The notes under the pieces: generated by a model
What the model saw: only the letters and a program-made list of their open reading frames with translations
Databases searched by the model: none
Told to the model about the DNA's origin: nothing
Assembly: GCF_000001735.4 (NCBI RefSeq)
Contig: NC_003075.7
Coordinates: 9,735,001-9,799,000, forward strand
Direction of reading: 5' to 3'
Length of the DNA: 64,000 nucleotides
From: Arabidopsis thaliana
Taxonomy: Eukaryota; Streptophyta; Magnoliopsida; Brassicales; Brassicaceae
In this document: one piece after another, positions 36,496 to 48,644 of the stretch
How positions within the stretch are numbered: position 1 is the first letter of the stretch
Layout of the letters: each line of letters begins with the position of its first letter
Translations under genes and position numbers: made by a program

Positions 36496-38313
36496 ATGGC
36501 GTCTGTGAACCCTTTCGATCTCTTGGACGATGACGCAGAGGATCCCAGCCAGATTGTTGCGTCTAAGCCATTGAAGGTTGTGGCTCCGGTTCAGACTGCT
36601 AAGTCTGGTAAGATGCCGACTAAGCCGCCTCCTCCTTCTCAAGCTGGTAAGTTTTATTCTAGATTAGAGTTTGGTAGATTCAATATTTAGTTGGATGTGT
36701 TAGGACTCATAGTTTTGACTACATAGTGATTATTGTCTTGTTTAGTTAAGTTTGACTTAGTATGGTAGTTGTAGATTTGGGATATGAATCTCTTAGATTG
36801 CTTTAATAACCAGAGATGTTGTTAATTTGTTGCCTTTGTAGTTGATTTAATCAGATGTTACATTTTCTTTGATTTGAGTAGTGAGGGAGGCAAGGAACGC
36901 TCCTGGTGGAGGTCGTGGTGCTGGACGTGGAGGGAGTTATGGTCGTGGTGGACGTGGTGGAAACAATAGGGATTCAAGGAACAATGATGGTCCTGCCAAT
37001 GAAAACGGATATGGTGGAGGCTACAGACGCTCAGAAGAAGGAGATGGAGCTAGACGTGGTGGGCCTGTTGGTGGATACCGTGGTGATCGCCGTGGAAGCT
37101 ACAGCAATGGTGGTGATTCAGGTGACTCTGAAAGACCACGCAAGAACTATGACCGTCACAGTAGAACAGCGTACGGGTAAGCTAGCTTTCTTAATTGTTT
37201 GTTTAGTCTTGTACTGATTGAGTTCTGTCTGGTTTTCCTAATTGTAAACTCATTGTTGAGTAGGAATGAGGATAAACGTGATGGAGCTGGCCGTGCGAAT
37301 TGGGGAACCACTCAGGATGATATTACTCCGTAAGTATTCTTGTAAAAACTAGTTCTTTTCTTTCTAGATATGTGTTTTCTGTTGTGTTTGTGTTTGATAA
37401 ATTAACTCGTGTTCTTCGAATCACTAGGGTGACTGAAGAATCCACAGCTGTTGTGGACAAGAATTTGACTGTTGAGAAGCAAGATGGTGAAGGTGAAGCA
37501 ACTGATGCAAAGAATGAAACACCTGCTGAGAAAGCAGAGGAAAAGCCTGAGGACAAGGTACAGTATTACTTCTTGAACTCATATCTGTTTATATTAACAG
37601 CTTAAGAAGAATGTTTGGTTATATCTAATACCAATTTGCTGTTTGTAGGAGATGACTTTGGAAGAGTATGAGAAGGTTTTGGAGGAGAAGAAGAAAGCTC
37701 TGCAGGCGACCAAGGTTGAGGAAAGGAAGGTTGACACTAAAGCATTTGAGGCCATGCAACAGCTCTCAAGCAAAAAGAGCAACAACGATGAAGTCTTCAT
37801 CAAACTGGTAAGTATCTTGATGATCACTGTCCACTTTTTAACATATAAATTTTTGTCTCAGTAATCTTCATTAGTATCTTGTATTTATGATTGAGTGTGT
37901 GCTTATCGAACCTTGAAATGGTATTATCAGGGAACAGAGAAGGACAAGCGCATTACTGAGAGAGAAGAGAAGACAAGGAAGGTAACTAGTTGACTTATGG
38001 TTTCTCGTTTAATTAGTTAAAAAGAGAAAGTCTAAGCATTTCATTCGAATTCTTTCTCATTGCTTGTACACTTCTGTTGTAGTCATTGAGCATCAATGAG
38101 TTTCTGAAACCTGCGGATGGAAAGAGTTACTACAGACCAAGAGGTGGTTACCAAGGTGGAAGGGAAGGACGTGGACCAAGAGAAGGAAACCAGAGGGACG
38201 GTGGAAGAAACCTGAGGGAAGGAGGGAGAAACCAGAGGGACGGAGGAGCTGCAGCACAGGCACCAACACCGGCCATTGGGGACAGTGCACAGTTCCCTAC
38301 TTTGGGTAAGTAA
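36496..38313 (+). CDS. Hyaluronan/mRNA-binding family RGG protein
   Basis: Exons 36496-36646, 36882-37176, 37264-37329, 37428-37557, 37649-37807, 37931-37981 and 38083-38313 give 360 residues. The N-terminal MASVNPFDLLDDD is the Stm1-like motif. RGG/GRG-rich tracts follow at about 57-105 and 310-345. The central charged HABP4/PAI-RBP1 region (EEYEKVLEEKKKAL) is at 190-240, and the C-terminus is AQFPTLGK. It is related to SERBP1/Stm1, which bind mRNA and inactive ribosomes, and Arabidopsis RGGA-C paralogues bind RNA in the cytoplasm (family knowledge). It is probably At4g17520. Arginines in the GRG tracts are likely methylated. Confidence 0.95.
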
Positions 38314-38720
38314 GGCAATCTCTCCGGTTTGGTCCTTCAGCTTCTGTCTGGACTCGTTTCTCTGTAATATCTCACTCGGTTTGGATTTTGTTCTTCTGAT
38401 TCTATTTTTATTGTTATACTCTTCCCTTTAGAGAGCTGAAGGTTTTTTGTTTTGCGAACCCAATTTTGGGAGTTTTAAGTTAAATGAGGCCAAAAAATCA
38501 ACCATTCTCCTTTTGTTGTTTAGGTTTCAATTATATTTAGGTGGGACTTTTTACTAAAGAAGTTTATTAATAATCCAAGTACCATTACAAAGAATTTAAA
38601 AGCTTTTGGACACAAGTGAAAAATTGAAAAACCAAATACAAAAGATTTAAGAAGCAACGTTGTTTAGATTTCTTACATGCAAACGAATGACATAATATGG
38701 TTAAGTGTTACCAAAGCGAA
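38314..38720. other. Convergent 3' region between RGG and RABD2c
   Basis: 406 bases separate the two stop codons. No coding content seen. It must contain both 3' untranslated regions. Confidence 0.5.
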
Positions 38721-40424
38721 TTAAGAGGAGCAGCAGCCTGATTGCTGGTTAACAGGTTGTCCTCGGATCTGGACCGTTGGTGGCTTAGATCCTCCTGCAG
38801 GTTGGCTCGCCATTCTGCAAGACAGAATCCGGTTAAGGCTGCTGGTCTACAAATGGTCTGCAAATGTAATAAATATATGAGCTCTGAATACAATAATGAT
38901 TGGTGAGTTACCTGGTCTTGATTGCAGCAGTCATGGCCATGAAAGCTTCTTCGACATTGGTAGCATTCTTAGCACTTGTTTCCAAGAATGGGATCCCAAG
39001 TTCATCAGCGAAAGCCTGTGTAGACAGAACAACCATTACAGTAAATCCTTGAGACAAGACACAAGAGTGTCAAAGAACCTTTAACTGTGACGAACTTCTG
39101 AAGCATATTACCTTAGCTGTCTCAGTGGATACAACTTTCTGTGATGTGAGATCACACTTGTTCCCAACCAGTAGCTTGTTAACATTCTCACTTGCATAGC
39201 GGTCGATTTCATTTAGCCATTGCTTGACGTTGTTGAAGCTTTCTAGATCTGTTACATCATAAGTCACCTGACAAAAATGAAAGTTTAGTTTCATTAATGG
39301 ATGTCAGAAAAAGGGAGATAATGTAAGTGTGACAACGAACTTACAATAATTCCATGAGCTCCTCTGTAGTAACTGCTAGTAATCGTTCTGAAACGTTCCT
39401 GGCCTGCCGTATCCCACTGCATAATTGGTGATAGTAATAAGGAGAGTGATCATATATATATATATATATATGCACATACAACAATTTCAAGTGATTGGCA
39501 CTAGTCGAGACAACTTACAATCTGGAGTTTGATGGTCTTTCCATCTTGTTCGACTGTTCGGATTTTCTGCAAAAAACATCATCACAAAATTCAAAATTAA
39601 AACTTTTCTGTTTCATGCATGACCAATAGATAAAGTGTAAGAAGCTTACAAAGTCGACACCAATGGTGCTGATGTAGCTATCCAGGTAGGAATCATCCTG
39701 CACATACAAACAAATTGAGACACTACTTGAGAAGATCAACAACGACACTTAATAGAGTTACTTATTTGTATGTAGCCTATTTATGTATACAAATATCATA
39801 AGCTAGGTGATTAAGAGAGAAATGAAGTTACTTACAGCAAACCTTAGAAGCAAGCACGACTTTCCAACACCAGAATCACCAATGAGCAAAAGCTTGAACA
39901 AATAGTCACTGCAGATCAAAAAAATTAGAAAGAAGCATAAGACACATGTAAGTAAGAGAGTATAAATCATTTTTGACATTTCTCCAGCTATATTAAGAGC
40001 TTATGACATATTTCAAAGTTGCTAAACATTGTGAAGAAGCTCATAGATTTCTAAACGCCATATTCAAAACACAATCTCAAGCACCATAATCAAAATCGAC
40101 TATGGATTCACGTCACACCCGTAGAATTTTCAAACTAAGAGAATCATCTGTGTATTGAAGAGAAACAACAGATCTCAACCAATTTTATTCTAGATCTAAT
40201 CAAAATTCCGATCAACGAAACGAGACTCCAATCACGAAATTGATCAGACAGATTAACAAAGCCAGCATCAACATAAGGTTAATTTCATGAATCTCCTTGT
40301 AAAAAAATGATACGAAGAAAATCTATAGAGAAACTAAATTACATAACATGTTATAAATTTCAAAATCGATCTGAACGATTAGAGAAGAAGAAGAAGAAGA
40401 AGGTTCTTACTATTCAGGATTCAT
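38721..40424 (-). CDS. RABD2C: Rab GTPase RABD2c (Rab1 class)
   Basis: Exons 40411-40424, 39836-39908, 39650-39697, 39519-39566, 39345-39416, 39112-39267, 38912-39015 and 38721-38814 give 202 residues. All G motifs are present: P-loop GDSGVGKS (15-22), switch [18 protein letters not shown] (64-71), NKCD (121-124) and ETSAKN. The C-terminal GCCSS is the double-cysteine geranylgeranylation site. Rab1/RABD GTPases drive ER-to-Golgi vesicle transport and act redundantly with RABD2b (family knowledge). It is probably At4g17530. Exon 1 codes only MNPE plus two bases of Tyr5 and ends five codons after the ATG, a conserved feature of plant Rab1 genes. An intron contains a (TA)10 run at 39449-39470. 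Confidence 0.97.
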
Positions 40425-40981
40425 GATTGATCTCGGAGCTGGATCGATCTACCGGAAGAAAAATAAAATAAGAAGAGAGATTCCGCCGATTAAACAGAGA
40501 AAAGAGCCGTGATCTTCGTCGGTGATGAGAGACTGAGAGAGAGAGAGACGTAACACGATCGGTTTGTTGTGTCGACGACGTGGTTAAGAAATGAGAAAGG
40601 GCCACACTACAACTATTGTTTTTAAATGCTTCTTTTTTTTGGTTGCATTGCTGACGTGTCTTCGCCAACCCAGAAGATGCGTGGACGAGAAAGTTTCAAT
40701 ACGATACAACAAAAAGAAAAAGAAAAAAGAATTGTATTTACATAATGGGCCTAATGAAAAAACTTATCACTAAGGCCCATTAAACATTTTCTCATCGACC
40801 AGGGAACAGAGAACGCTGAATCATCTTCTTCTTCTCTTTCATTTTCCGAGTCTCTATCTCTTGCTTTATCAACAGTTCGGTAACTACGACAAAGAAAAAC
40901 AGGCGGGAAACCAAATCAATGGAGGATTCTTAGCTTTTTCTCTGTAACTCCCATTATCGTATCTTCAGCTTAGTGAGATAG
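40425..40981. promoter_or_regulatory. Bidirectional promoter, RABD2c and At4g17540-like gene
   Basis: 557 bases between divergent start codons. AATGGGCCTAATG at 40744-40756 and AAGGCCCATTAAAC at 40775-40788 place two GGCCCA motifs on opposite strands, typical of shared housekeeping promoters. GA-rich leaders lie on each side. Confidence 0.65.
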
Positions 40982-42765
40982 ATGGAGGAAATTGGCGGCG
41001 GAAGCATCAGCAGCAATGGTGTGGTGATGAAGAAGGAAGGATTAGGGTTTTCTAAAAGGGGAATTAAAATAGAGAATCCTTTTGCTTTTAAGGCTCTTCA
41101 AGTCTTCACTGGATTTGGCGTTGGTTGTGGAGTTGGTATTGGTAGTGGTGCACCTTTGAATCTCGGTATATACTCTCTTTTTCCTTTTGCTCCGTTTTTG
41201 AGGTGTGAAGGAGTGTGTAATTAAGAAATCTGGTGAGATTGATTGTAATCAATCAGCTCAAATTAACCTGATTTTGAAAGTTTGATTTTTGATTCTCAGT
41301 GTATTGCTGCCACTGATGATTTTATGGTCTGTTCAAATTAAGAAGTTTTATTGTTTGTTGAAGACTATGTTTCAATCAGAGTTCTTGGAAATGAAACTAG
41401 TGTTAAGCTATCACTCATAGTTGAAAATCGTGTGTCATTTACTTTGCTAATTGGTTTGCTTTCACAGCATCATGATTGTGAGATCACTAATCTGGTATTG
41501 ATGTTGTTGTTATTGACATATCAGGTAGTATTCCAATGGTGGGGGAAATTATGAATTCAGCTAGAGGAGCAACCAATGTATTTTCGGGTGCCACACACCA
41601 CGTGAATGGCGCTGTACAGTATAGACAAACTTGTTCCTGCTCTTTTTTAGATCTTCCTGCATTATGTTATTCTGAATCTGGTTGTGTACTTGCGCCATCT
41701 ATAGTTGCGGAAGCTTGGAGCGAGGAACATTCAAGCAGGTGTTGGCTGTGGAGTTGGCTTTGGTCATGGTTTCGGAGTTGGTATGTTTCCGTTCTAAGTA
41801 AAACTTCTTGTTTCGATTTTGTTCTAAACGCTCTTCAATTTTGATACATGGCTTGTTTCTGAACAGTTGAGTTACTTGGATTTGTTGGTTGTATAAGCAT
41901 CCCTTGAGTTACTTATTTGAACTATCGCTCTCTTATTGTCATTAACTCATATCCATCATTGACAGGCATTGCAGTGAAACCAAGTGCCATACACAAACTT
42001 CAAGCTTCTATTATGGTAAGCACCAGTCTTTCAAAGAGTGTCCTTATTAATTTCATTCACATAAAACCATGAGTATGAATCTTTTCTAGGGAACTGCATC
42101 CAACTTGATGACTAAACTTGGAAGAACGAGTGAGACCACCTCAAGTCAAACTGAGACTGAAGACCAGGTGTCTCAATCTGTAACCGGTCACAAGAAACAT
42201 GTGGACACAAAAGCATCTTTGAAGAACAGTGGTTCCTCTACTAATTCAAGAACGTTTGGTACTCGAACTGAGAAAGTGATCAACAGTTTTCTCGACAACC
42301 CTATTCTGAAACACCAGGACACAACTGCGGAAGAACGACAGGTAATAATTCTATCACAGAATGTTTCCCCCTCTCTGCTTTGATCTCAGAAAGCCATCCT
42401 TGAACTTCCTTTTGTTTCATGACATTGATAGGTCACACAACTAGAATCGGAGAGCTTAATGCTTCAAATGGTATCGTCTCCTTCTTGACTTCCAGTTTCT
42501 TTCTTTTTTCTGTTACAGTTTATCAGATTTAGTAGTCCATGGTTATGTATACACGAAATTGATTGTGTAGGTGCTGAAACATCAGAAACTCATTGATGAA
42601 GTAATGGAAGAGAACGAAAAGCTTCGAAGGATAATCATAGAAGATCTCAAAGTTTCACCCGAAAAACTGAAATTAGTTTCCTCTTACAATTACGAAACAC
42701 CACCATGCAAAGATTGCTTTGAGTGTCGTAGAAAACAGAGAAGAAATAGAGGAAGAAAGCTGTAA
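40982..42765 (+). CDS. Uncharacterised plant protein with glycine-rich segments
   Basis: Exons 40982-41165, 41525-41613, 41705-41780, 41966-42015, 42090-42341, 42432-42470 and 42571-42765 give 294 residues. Two GVGCGVG-type segments (about 46-56 and 102-113) may form small membrane-interacting or amphipathic turns. A Ser/Thr-rich polar middle follows, then a short coiled-coil-like helix (VLKHQKLIDEVMEENEKLRRI, about 231-251) and a C-terminal CKDCFECRRK cysteine cluster. I do not know the function. It faintly resembles proteins annotated as cadmium-induced AS8-like. The exon 2 donor (GCT|GTACAG) was chosen because it alone keeps frame with exon 3. It is probably At4g17540. Confidence 0.82.
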
Positions 42766-42937
42766 GCCAATTCCTTCATTTGTTATGAGATAAAGAAATT
42801 TTTCACAATATCAGACAAAACACAGAATACAAAGAACTGTAAGTTCCTCTGCAAACTCATAATTATATAACAGAACAAAACTCTTGCGCAAACAATGGTT
42901 TCTGTTCACACTGCCTCTCTCGCTGCTCCCTTCTCCA

Positions 42938-44738
42938 TCATCTTCTATCGGTTAACAGTGGTTCAGAAGCAGGAACTGCAAAGCAAACAAAGATAAAGTC
43001 AGATCATTGTTTCTGCAATTGAGATTACTGTGATTAGTAGAAGGAAACTCAAGAGATTTGGTTATTTACCTTCTTCATCAACATATCCAAGTTTCTCTCT
43101 AATTTCAGCAATAACCAGACGGGTCAAAAGCAAACCAGCACAGAGAGCTCCAACGACCAACATATAGAACACAGCTTGCCAACCCAGAGTAGAAAGAAAC
43201 CCTGTCAAAAGCGGACCTAAAGCCGCACCGGCAGATCCAGTCCCGTCAATGATAGCAGTAACAGTCGCAAGCGCCCTTGAATCGCCTTGTAAAGACTTGT
43301 GCGTTCCCAGATCCGCAGAGACTGCGGTTGTGATGAGTGCATAAGGACCATTGACAAACAAACCAGCAACCATCATGAGGAGGATGTTGACTGTCTGAGA
43401 GACACCTCCATAGGAATGGTACACAAGCATTGCCGGAATCGCAGCGTACATGAATGCAGCTGCAGTTGTAGCCCTTGCTTTGAATTTGTCTGAAATGTAA
43501 CCACAAAGAATCCCTCCTACAATGCCTCCAACATCAAATAGTGTGGAGAGATTCCCTGCTGTTTTCACAGACACGTACTCTCCACCAATAGCTGCAAATA
43601 AGAGCAAGTAAGAACATGGTCTAAATCTGGTTTTACTAGCAGAAAATGACAATCAAAACTTACTTGTTTGGCTCAAGTAAAACGGTAACCAGTACAAGAA
43701 CGTGTACGCGACCAGCTTCGAGAAAAAGAGACACAACGCAAACGGTATAACACCAGGGATCATACAAGCTTGCAAAAGTCCAACACTTCTTTTATTCTCA
43801 TACCCTGAACCTGACCCTGATGATCCCTCCCCATCCCCTTCAACATCTGTCCCTAAATCTTCTTCTACTTCCTCTTCTTCCTCTTCAACATCTCTCTTCC
43901 TCTTAATAAACTTCCCTGAATTAGAATTGATATCTGGAAACCCAACATCCTCAGGATACGCAGCCAAGAACAAATAAACAAGAACTCCTCCTAAAGACAT
44001 GACAAAACCAGGAGCTATAAAAGACCATCCCCAACCATATTCAAGAACACCAGCAGCAATTAAAGAACCACAAATGTTCCCAACAGAAGTATGAGCATTC
44101 CAAATCCCCATTATAAGACCTCTCTTCCTTTTCCCAAACCAATTCCCAACAACAGCCACAACAGATGGCCATCCTGTCGCCTGAAACAACCCAGCCGCCA
44201 TTTGCATAACCAAAAAGAACCAAAACGCATGAATGTTCCAGAAATAACCCATACCAAACAACCCAACAAAGAACCCACTCCCAATCATTCCCCAAGTCAG
44301 AAACAATCTCAGATCCAAACTATCACCCAAATGACCAGCAACATACATTCCTATAGAGTAACAAGCAAGAAACGCCACATCAATCTCTCCCAACCTAGAC
44401 GTCCCATCTTTCCCATTAAACGGTTCCCATCCTTTAGACTTACGATGCAACAAAACCTCATCTATATCACCAATTTCTCTCTTCACAAACACGTTACCCA
44501 TAGGCCAAGGATAAATTTTGTCGCTGTTATGTTCTTGAGGTGGCTTAGTGCTTGAGTCTGGGTGTAAAACGCTCTTCACTATGCTGCTTGGTTTACGAGA
44601 AGCATGGTAACAAGCATATGCGATGAAAGTAATAAACAAAATCGCGTACCGAAACGTCTTTGGACTCCAATTTCTTCCTCTGACTCTCCTCAGAAGCGCA
44701 ATCCCAGGTGGTGTTTTCCTCTTCGAATTCATCGCCAT
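42938..44738 (-). CDS. G3Pp4: Glycerol-3-phosphate permease 4, major facilitator superfamily
   Basis: Exons 43664-44738, 43070-43591 and 42938-42975 give 544 residues. Hydrophobic helices fit the 12-segment MFS fold, with a long acidic cytoplasmic loop ([14 protein letters not shown], about 277-290) between the two halves. Conserved stretches include [10 protein letters not shown] in the N-half and [24 protein letters not shown]. It resembles bacterial GlpT and plant G3Pp1-5, putative glycerol-3-phosphate/phosphate exchangers, and some members respond to phosphate starvation (family knowledge). It is probably At4g17550. The stop codon lies only 172 bases from that of the convergent upstream neighbour, so the transcripts may overlap. 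Confidence 0.96.
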
Positions 44739-45342
44739 CTCTCACAACAAAACAAAATTTTCAATGATAACAAAAAAAAAAAAGAATCAACCTTTACGGA
44801 TCAAAATGAAATACCCAAATCCATTTGTTTTAGTGTTTGATAAATCAGAATCACGAATTAATTTGATTGAGAGAGAGCGATTAGAGAGAAGAGACCAAAG
44901 GGAGAGAGATATTGGCGGGAGAGAGAGAGAGACAGAGAGAGATAGAACACGACATAAACTGTGAAGACGCGACACGTGTCCTATTTGTTACGGTAGAGCC
45001 AAAAGGCAGAACAACAGTTGTCATGCCACGGTGACCACTTTGGTACGCATGAAGCGACGGCCCACACGACCGACGTGGTGGTGGGCCCAAATTATAGGTT
45101 TATGTAATCATAATAAGACTGTGTCATTAGCCGACTCTTTTATTGATATTTTTATAAATCATAGTACTATCTATTTATATTAATATTGATATACTAAAGG
45201 CCCACAATAACAAACGGCCCATAAAGAAAATTCACACGTGCGATGGCATACGTGTGCCAAAATAGGAAGCGAAAAGCAGATAAGGCTCTTTTCCACTGTC
45301 TTCCCTCCATTTTCTCCGAGTAACTGAGAGTTTGCTGCAGCT
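44739..45342. promoter_or_regulatory. Bidirectional promoter, G3Pp4 and plastid L19
   Basis: 604 bases between divergent ATGs. GGTGGGCCCAAATTA at 45081-45095, AAGGCCCACAATAAC near 45197 and CGGCCCATAAAG near 45215 give three GGCCCA sites near the L19 side, as in many ribosomal protein promoters. A GA-rich microsatellite-like stretch on the G3Pp4 side (44867-44942) is its probable leader. ACGTGTCC near 44975 is ABRE-like. Confidence 0.65.
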
Positions 45343-46752
45343 ATGGCGATGAGCTTTCATCGTCTTCCTCAGGTTTAAATATACGAAAGCTTATGAAATC
45401 TCTATTTTCACTTAATTCATTATTGTTGATTATTTGTTTCTATGGGATTTTTAGGCATTGCATATGATACCCAGAAACCCTACGCAATCATCGAAGAATT
45501 TAGGGTTTTCTTCGTTTCTATCGTGTGCACCATCGATGGATTCTCGTATATCAGTTTCTAGGCTTTCTCTGAATCATCCCGGCTCGAAATTTGGGTTCTC
45601 ACTCGATACTAGGGTGAGAAATGAGTTTATCGTTAGAGCAGAAGAAGGTAACACAGAAGCTGAATCTGAAGAATTTGTTGCTGAAATCGCTGATACGGAA
45701 GGAAATGTAGAGGAAGTGGTCGAAGCTAAACCTACAAGAAAACCTAGGATCAAGCTCGGAGATGTCATGGGGGTTAGTGAACTTCTTTGTTTATCAGTAA
45801 TCCAAATTATGAGTGTTTAGCAATTAGGAATCAGTAAGTCTCTGTGTACACATTTGTGTTGAGGGACTTGCTTTTTCTATAGTTATCTTATAGGCAATGT
45901 TGAGGGAGATTGAATGTTATTATCTGTTGATTGTTGTAGATACTGAACCAGAAAGCAATTGAGGTAGCAGAGAAAGTGAGACCTGTTCCAGAAATCAGGA
46001 CAGGAGATATTGTAGAAATCAAATTGGTAAGTTGTTGATATTTTTGAAGCCTCTTAAGTTATGGATTGAATCGATGTTTTTGATTATTGGTGGGATATGG
46101 TGTTTGGCTTGGCAGGAAGTTCCTGAGAACAAACGTAGGCTATCTATCTACAAAGGCATAGTGATGTCGAGACAAAATGCAGGCATACACACTACCATTC
46201 GTATTCGGAGAATTATTGCGGGTATCGGTGTTGAAATTGTGTTTCCCATGTGAGTTTTTTCCCCTCTCCAGTGACCATTTGGTATGACCTACTTTGATTA
46301 TGAGTCTTTTCACATGTTCTGAGCTTTTCAATAAAACCAAGTTTATACATAGATACTGAGTTATACTTTGTGTTACCTTACATAAAGTCCCTGTATAATA
46401 GTTAGACTCTGTGCAGAGGTTTTACTGTAATAAGTCTTTAGTTGCTGTTATACCTTCCCAGTTATGGCAGCCTGAATCACTATGGCAACTATCATGTCTG
46501 CTCATGTTTACTATCTTTCATTCTGCTGTATAACATACGAGTCTCGAGAAACTTCCTGTGATATATCGGTTATTTTCTTACCATGTGGGAATTAAGAAAA
46601 GTGTTTGGTATGTGTTGATTCTCCTAATCGTTTGATTTGACAGATACTCTCCCAACATCAAAGAGATAAAAGTGGTGAGTCACAGGAAAGTAAGAAGAGC
46701 AAGGCTTTACTATCTGAGGGACAAGCTTCCTCGTCTGTCCACTTTCAAGTGA
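45343..46752 (+). CDS. Plastid-type ribosomal protein L19 (bL19)
   Basis: Exons 45343-45372, 45455-45772, 45940-46026, 46116-46249 and 46644-46752 give 225 residues. The first 70 or so residues are Ser- and Arg-rich, as in a chloroplast transit peptide. An acidic linker follows, and the bL19 core starts near 110 with [52 protein letters not shown] and [15 protein letters not shown]. bL19 sits at the subunit interface of the 70S-type ribosome. The core is complete. The targeting prediction is by composition only. It is probably At4g17560. Confidence 0.95.
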
Positions 46753-47507
46753 ACACCATCCACCGTGCTGTGTTTGACCTCCAGAGGTAGTAATCTTCCG
46801 CATTGTGCTCTTTTTTTGTAAGAATTGTTTCTTTCTTTCTTTTTTTTAAGCCTGTAAGTCATTCCCTGCACATTTTCTGAGAAAGTAAATTAAGATTAGT
46901 TGAACTTCCGGTTGATGGATGTAGACCTGTTCCTTGTTTGATAATGAATGATATATGGCTTAGGATGACCTAAAGTCCATACTTTAATAGAAACTATGTA
47001 TGAATGAGTCTGTGTTCTGTGCATATGTTGTTTGGTGTGTCTTGACTCTTGAGGGTCTTCAGGAACAAAAACAGAAGACATGTTCTCGTCTTATTTCTTT
47101 TGGGACTTCGTCTCAACTATTCGAATCTTGAATTTTGATCTTGTGAAGGTGGAACCCAACTTTTTATTATTAAATTACCCTAATCTCTATGAATCATTCA
47201 GCATAGATATTACTGTATTAGGATGTGGTCGATGAATTCCCTTATGATTTGTTTTTCTTTTTCTTTTTTTGGGTCACATAATGAGATTCGAATCATAGTG
47301 TGCCAAAACCTCTATCATCGAAGTTCTAACCAAACTATTACTACTGGTAACAAATAAGATAATTGAAACACGTAACACCTTGAAGTCATGAAGTCTAAAA
47401 CATATGCATAATACAAAGAAACTAACCATCAAAAGACTAAGTAAAAGCAAAGGTATTAATAATTTAAAAACAAAAAAAAATGGAACAAGAAGCAGAAACA
47501 TGTCCAA
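46753..47507. other. Convergent region, L19 and F-box 3' ends
   Basis: No gene recognised. A T-rich run lies at 46807-46848. A minus-strand open frame at 47274-47507 directly abuts the F-box stop codon and is low-complexity hydrophobic by composition, not a convincing gene. Confidence 0.5.
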
Positions 47508-48644
47508 TTAACTGGTGAAACCAGGTAAGAACCATCGAGAATCAGAGAAGAGCATGGAGGAGAGAACGCATTGTGGCAAAGGTTCCATGGTGCCGGTTGT
47601 GAGATCATAGACAAATCTACATTCGGGATCCGTTAAGGGGTGGTTGAGGCCACTGAAATAAATGGAGTTTTTCTTGATCCCTGGAATATCTTTAGCGACA
47701 ACAGTGATACCCATGTCCAAGATTATAGCCGCATCACCTAAAGAATCGACTTTTACCCATCTCTGCGTCAGAGGATTTAACTCGAAGATGCGAAAACGCC
47801 ATCTTGAGAGGTCGTAGTAGTGCATTATTTTTACCACCACAACTTCTCCAGACAATGACATCACCATCTGATGACTTATCCTATAGTATTTGTTCTTGTC
47901 ACCAATCTCACGGCCAGAAATGAAGCTAACAGCTGGTAGATGCTTATCTACATGAGGGATATCACTAGAGAAATCCCAAACATAGATAAAGCCATAGGAA
48001 GCATACTGGTAAACCTTGTGATCTTTGTGATTATAGATAATTTGATCTTTCATCCGAATGTGACAAGCGGGAGCGAATCGCCATGTGTCATCACCTTTCT
48101 TTGTAAAAAAACATTTGTTATAGATGGGCCAAACAACTAGGTAATCTTTGGTTATGTTGTTTATCCAGAGACAAGCTGATCGGTAGTATTTGAAGTTTGG
48201 ATAGCACATATTTGGATTGATAGAGGTGGAATGTGGTAGATCAATCCTCTCTAACGTCAATGGATTAAGAATGTAGAGATTCCGAAGATGGTTAAACATC
48301 AAGAGCCAGCTACCGTAAGTCGCAAGACAAATACTTTGTGCAAAGTCAACACCGAGATCTCGAGTCTTGTAAACTTTGTCGTTATCATCAGGAACGAATA
48401 AAACACAGTTATTGCTACTATTGTTTTCGCTCTTTTGAGGGAAAAGTATCATCCACGGAATCTGATTTCGTTTGGGAACGCAGCCTCTCGAAGCAGAGTT
48501 CCATGACCTACAAACTAATTTTGCTCGATTGAGATTTGTGAAACTCAGTTGTTCGAAAATACTTCGTAACAAGTCCGGACAAAGCTCCGACCACTTGGGA
48601 ATCACTCGGAGCCGCCGATTAGGGTTCTTGTCGCTTTGGTCCAT
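47508..48644 (-). CDS. F-box protein with DUF295 beta-propeller domain
   Basis: A single exon of 378 residues. The F-box spans about 16-56 (WSELCPDLLRSIFEQLSF, LVCRSWNSAS), and the DUF295 region of plant F-box proteins spans about 75-350 (LNPLTLERIDLP, WRFAPACH, FELNPLTQRWVKVDSLGD, NSIYFSG). It is expected to be the substrate receptor of an SCF ubiquitin ligase, with the F-box binding an ASK/Skp1 adaptor (family knowledge). The target is unknown. The DUF295 family is large and fast-evolving in Arabidopsis. The frame is intact and the start is a clear ATG. It is probably At4g17565. It interrupts the order of otherwise conserved housekeeping genes, so may be a later arrival. Confidence 0.92.
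   Translation of the reverse strand: MDQSDKNPNRRLRVIPKWSELCPDLLRSIFEQLSFTNLNRAKLVCRSWNSASRGCVPKRNQIPWMILFPQKSENNSSNNCVLFVPDDNDKVYKTRDLGVDFAQSICLATYGSWLLMFNHLRNLYILNPLTLERIDLPHSTSINPNMCYPNFKYYRSACLWINNITKDYLVVWPIYNKCFFTKKGDDTWRFAPACHIRMKDQIIYNHKDHKVYQYASYGFIYVWDFSSDIPHVDKHLPAVSFISGREIGDKNKYYRISHQMVMSLSGEVVVVKIMHYYDLSRWRFRIFELNPLTQRWVKVDSLGDAAIILDMGITVVAKDIPGIKKNSIYFSGLNHPLTDPECRFVYDLTTGTMEPLPQCVLSSMLFSDSRWFLPGFTS

Noticed and set aside
36906-37217. 103-codon overlapping frame (+) in the RGG gene
   Set aside because: Shifted reading of the Gly/Arg repeats in exon 2; Val/Met-rich product is an artefact of GGN repeats.
39449-39470. (TA)n run as a regulatory or origin element
   Set aside because: Simple microsatellite inside a RABD2c intron; common in AT-rich plant introns.
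44091-44555. 154-codon plus-strand frame opposite G3Pp4
   Set aside because: Fully antisense to conserved MFS coding sequence, with no independent splice or promoter signals.
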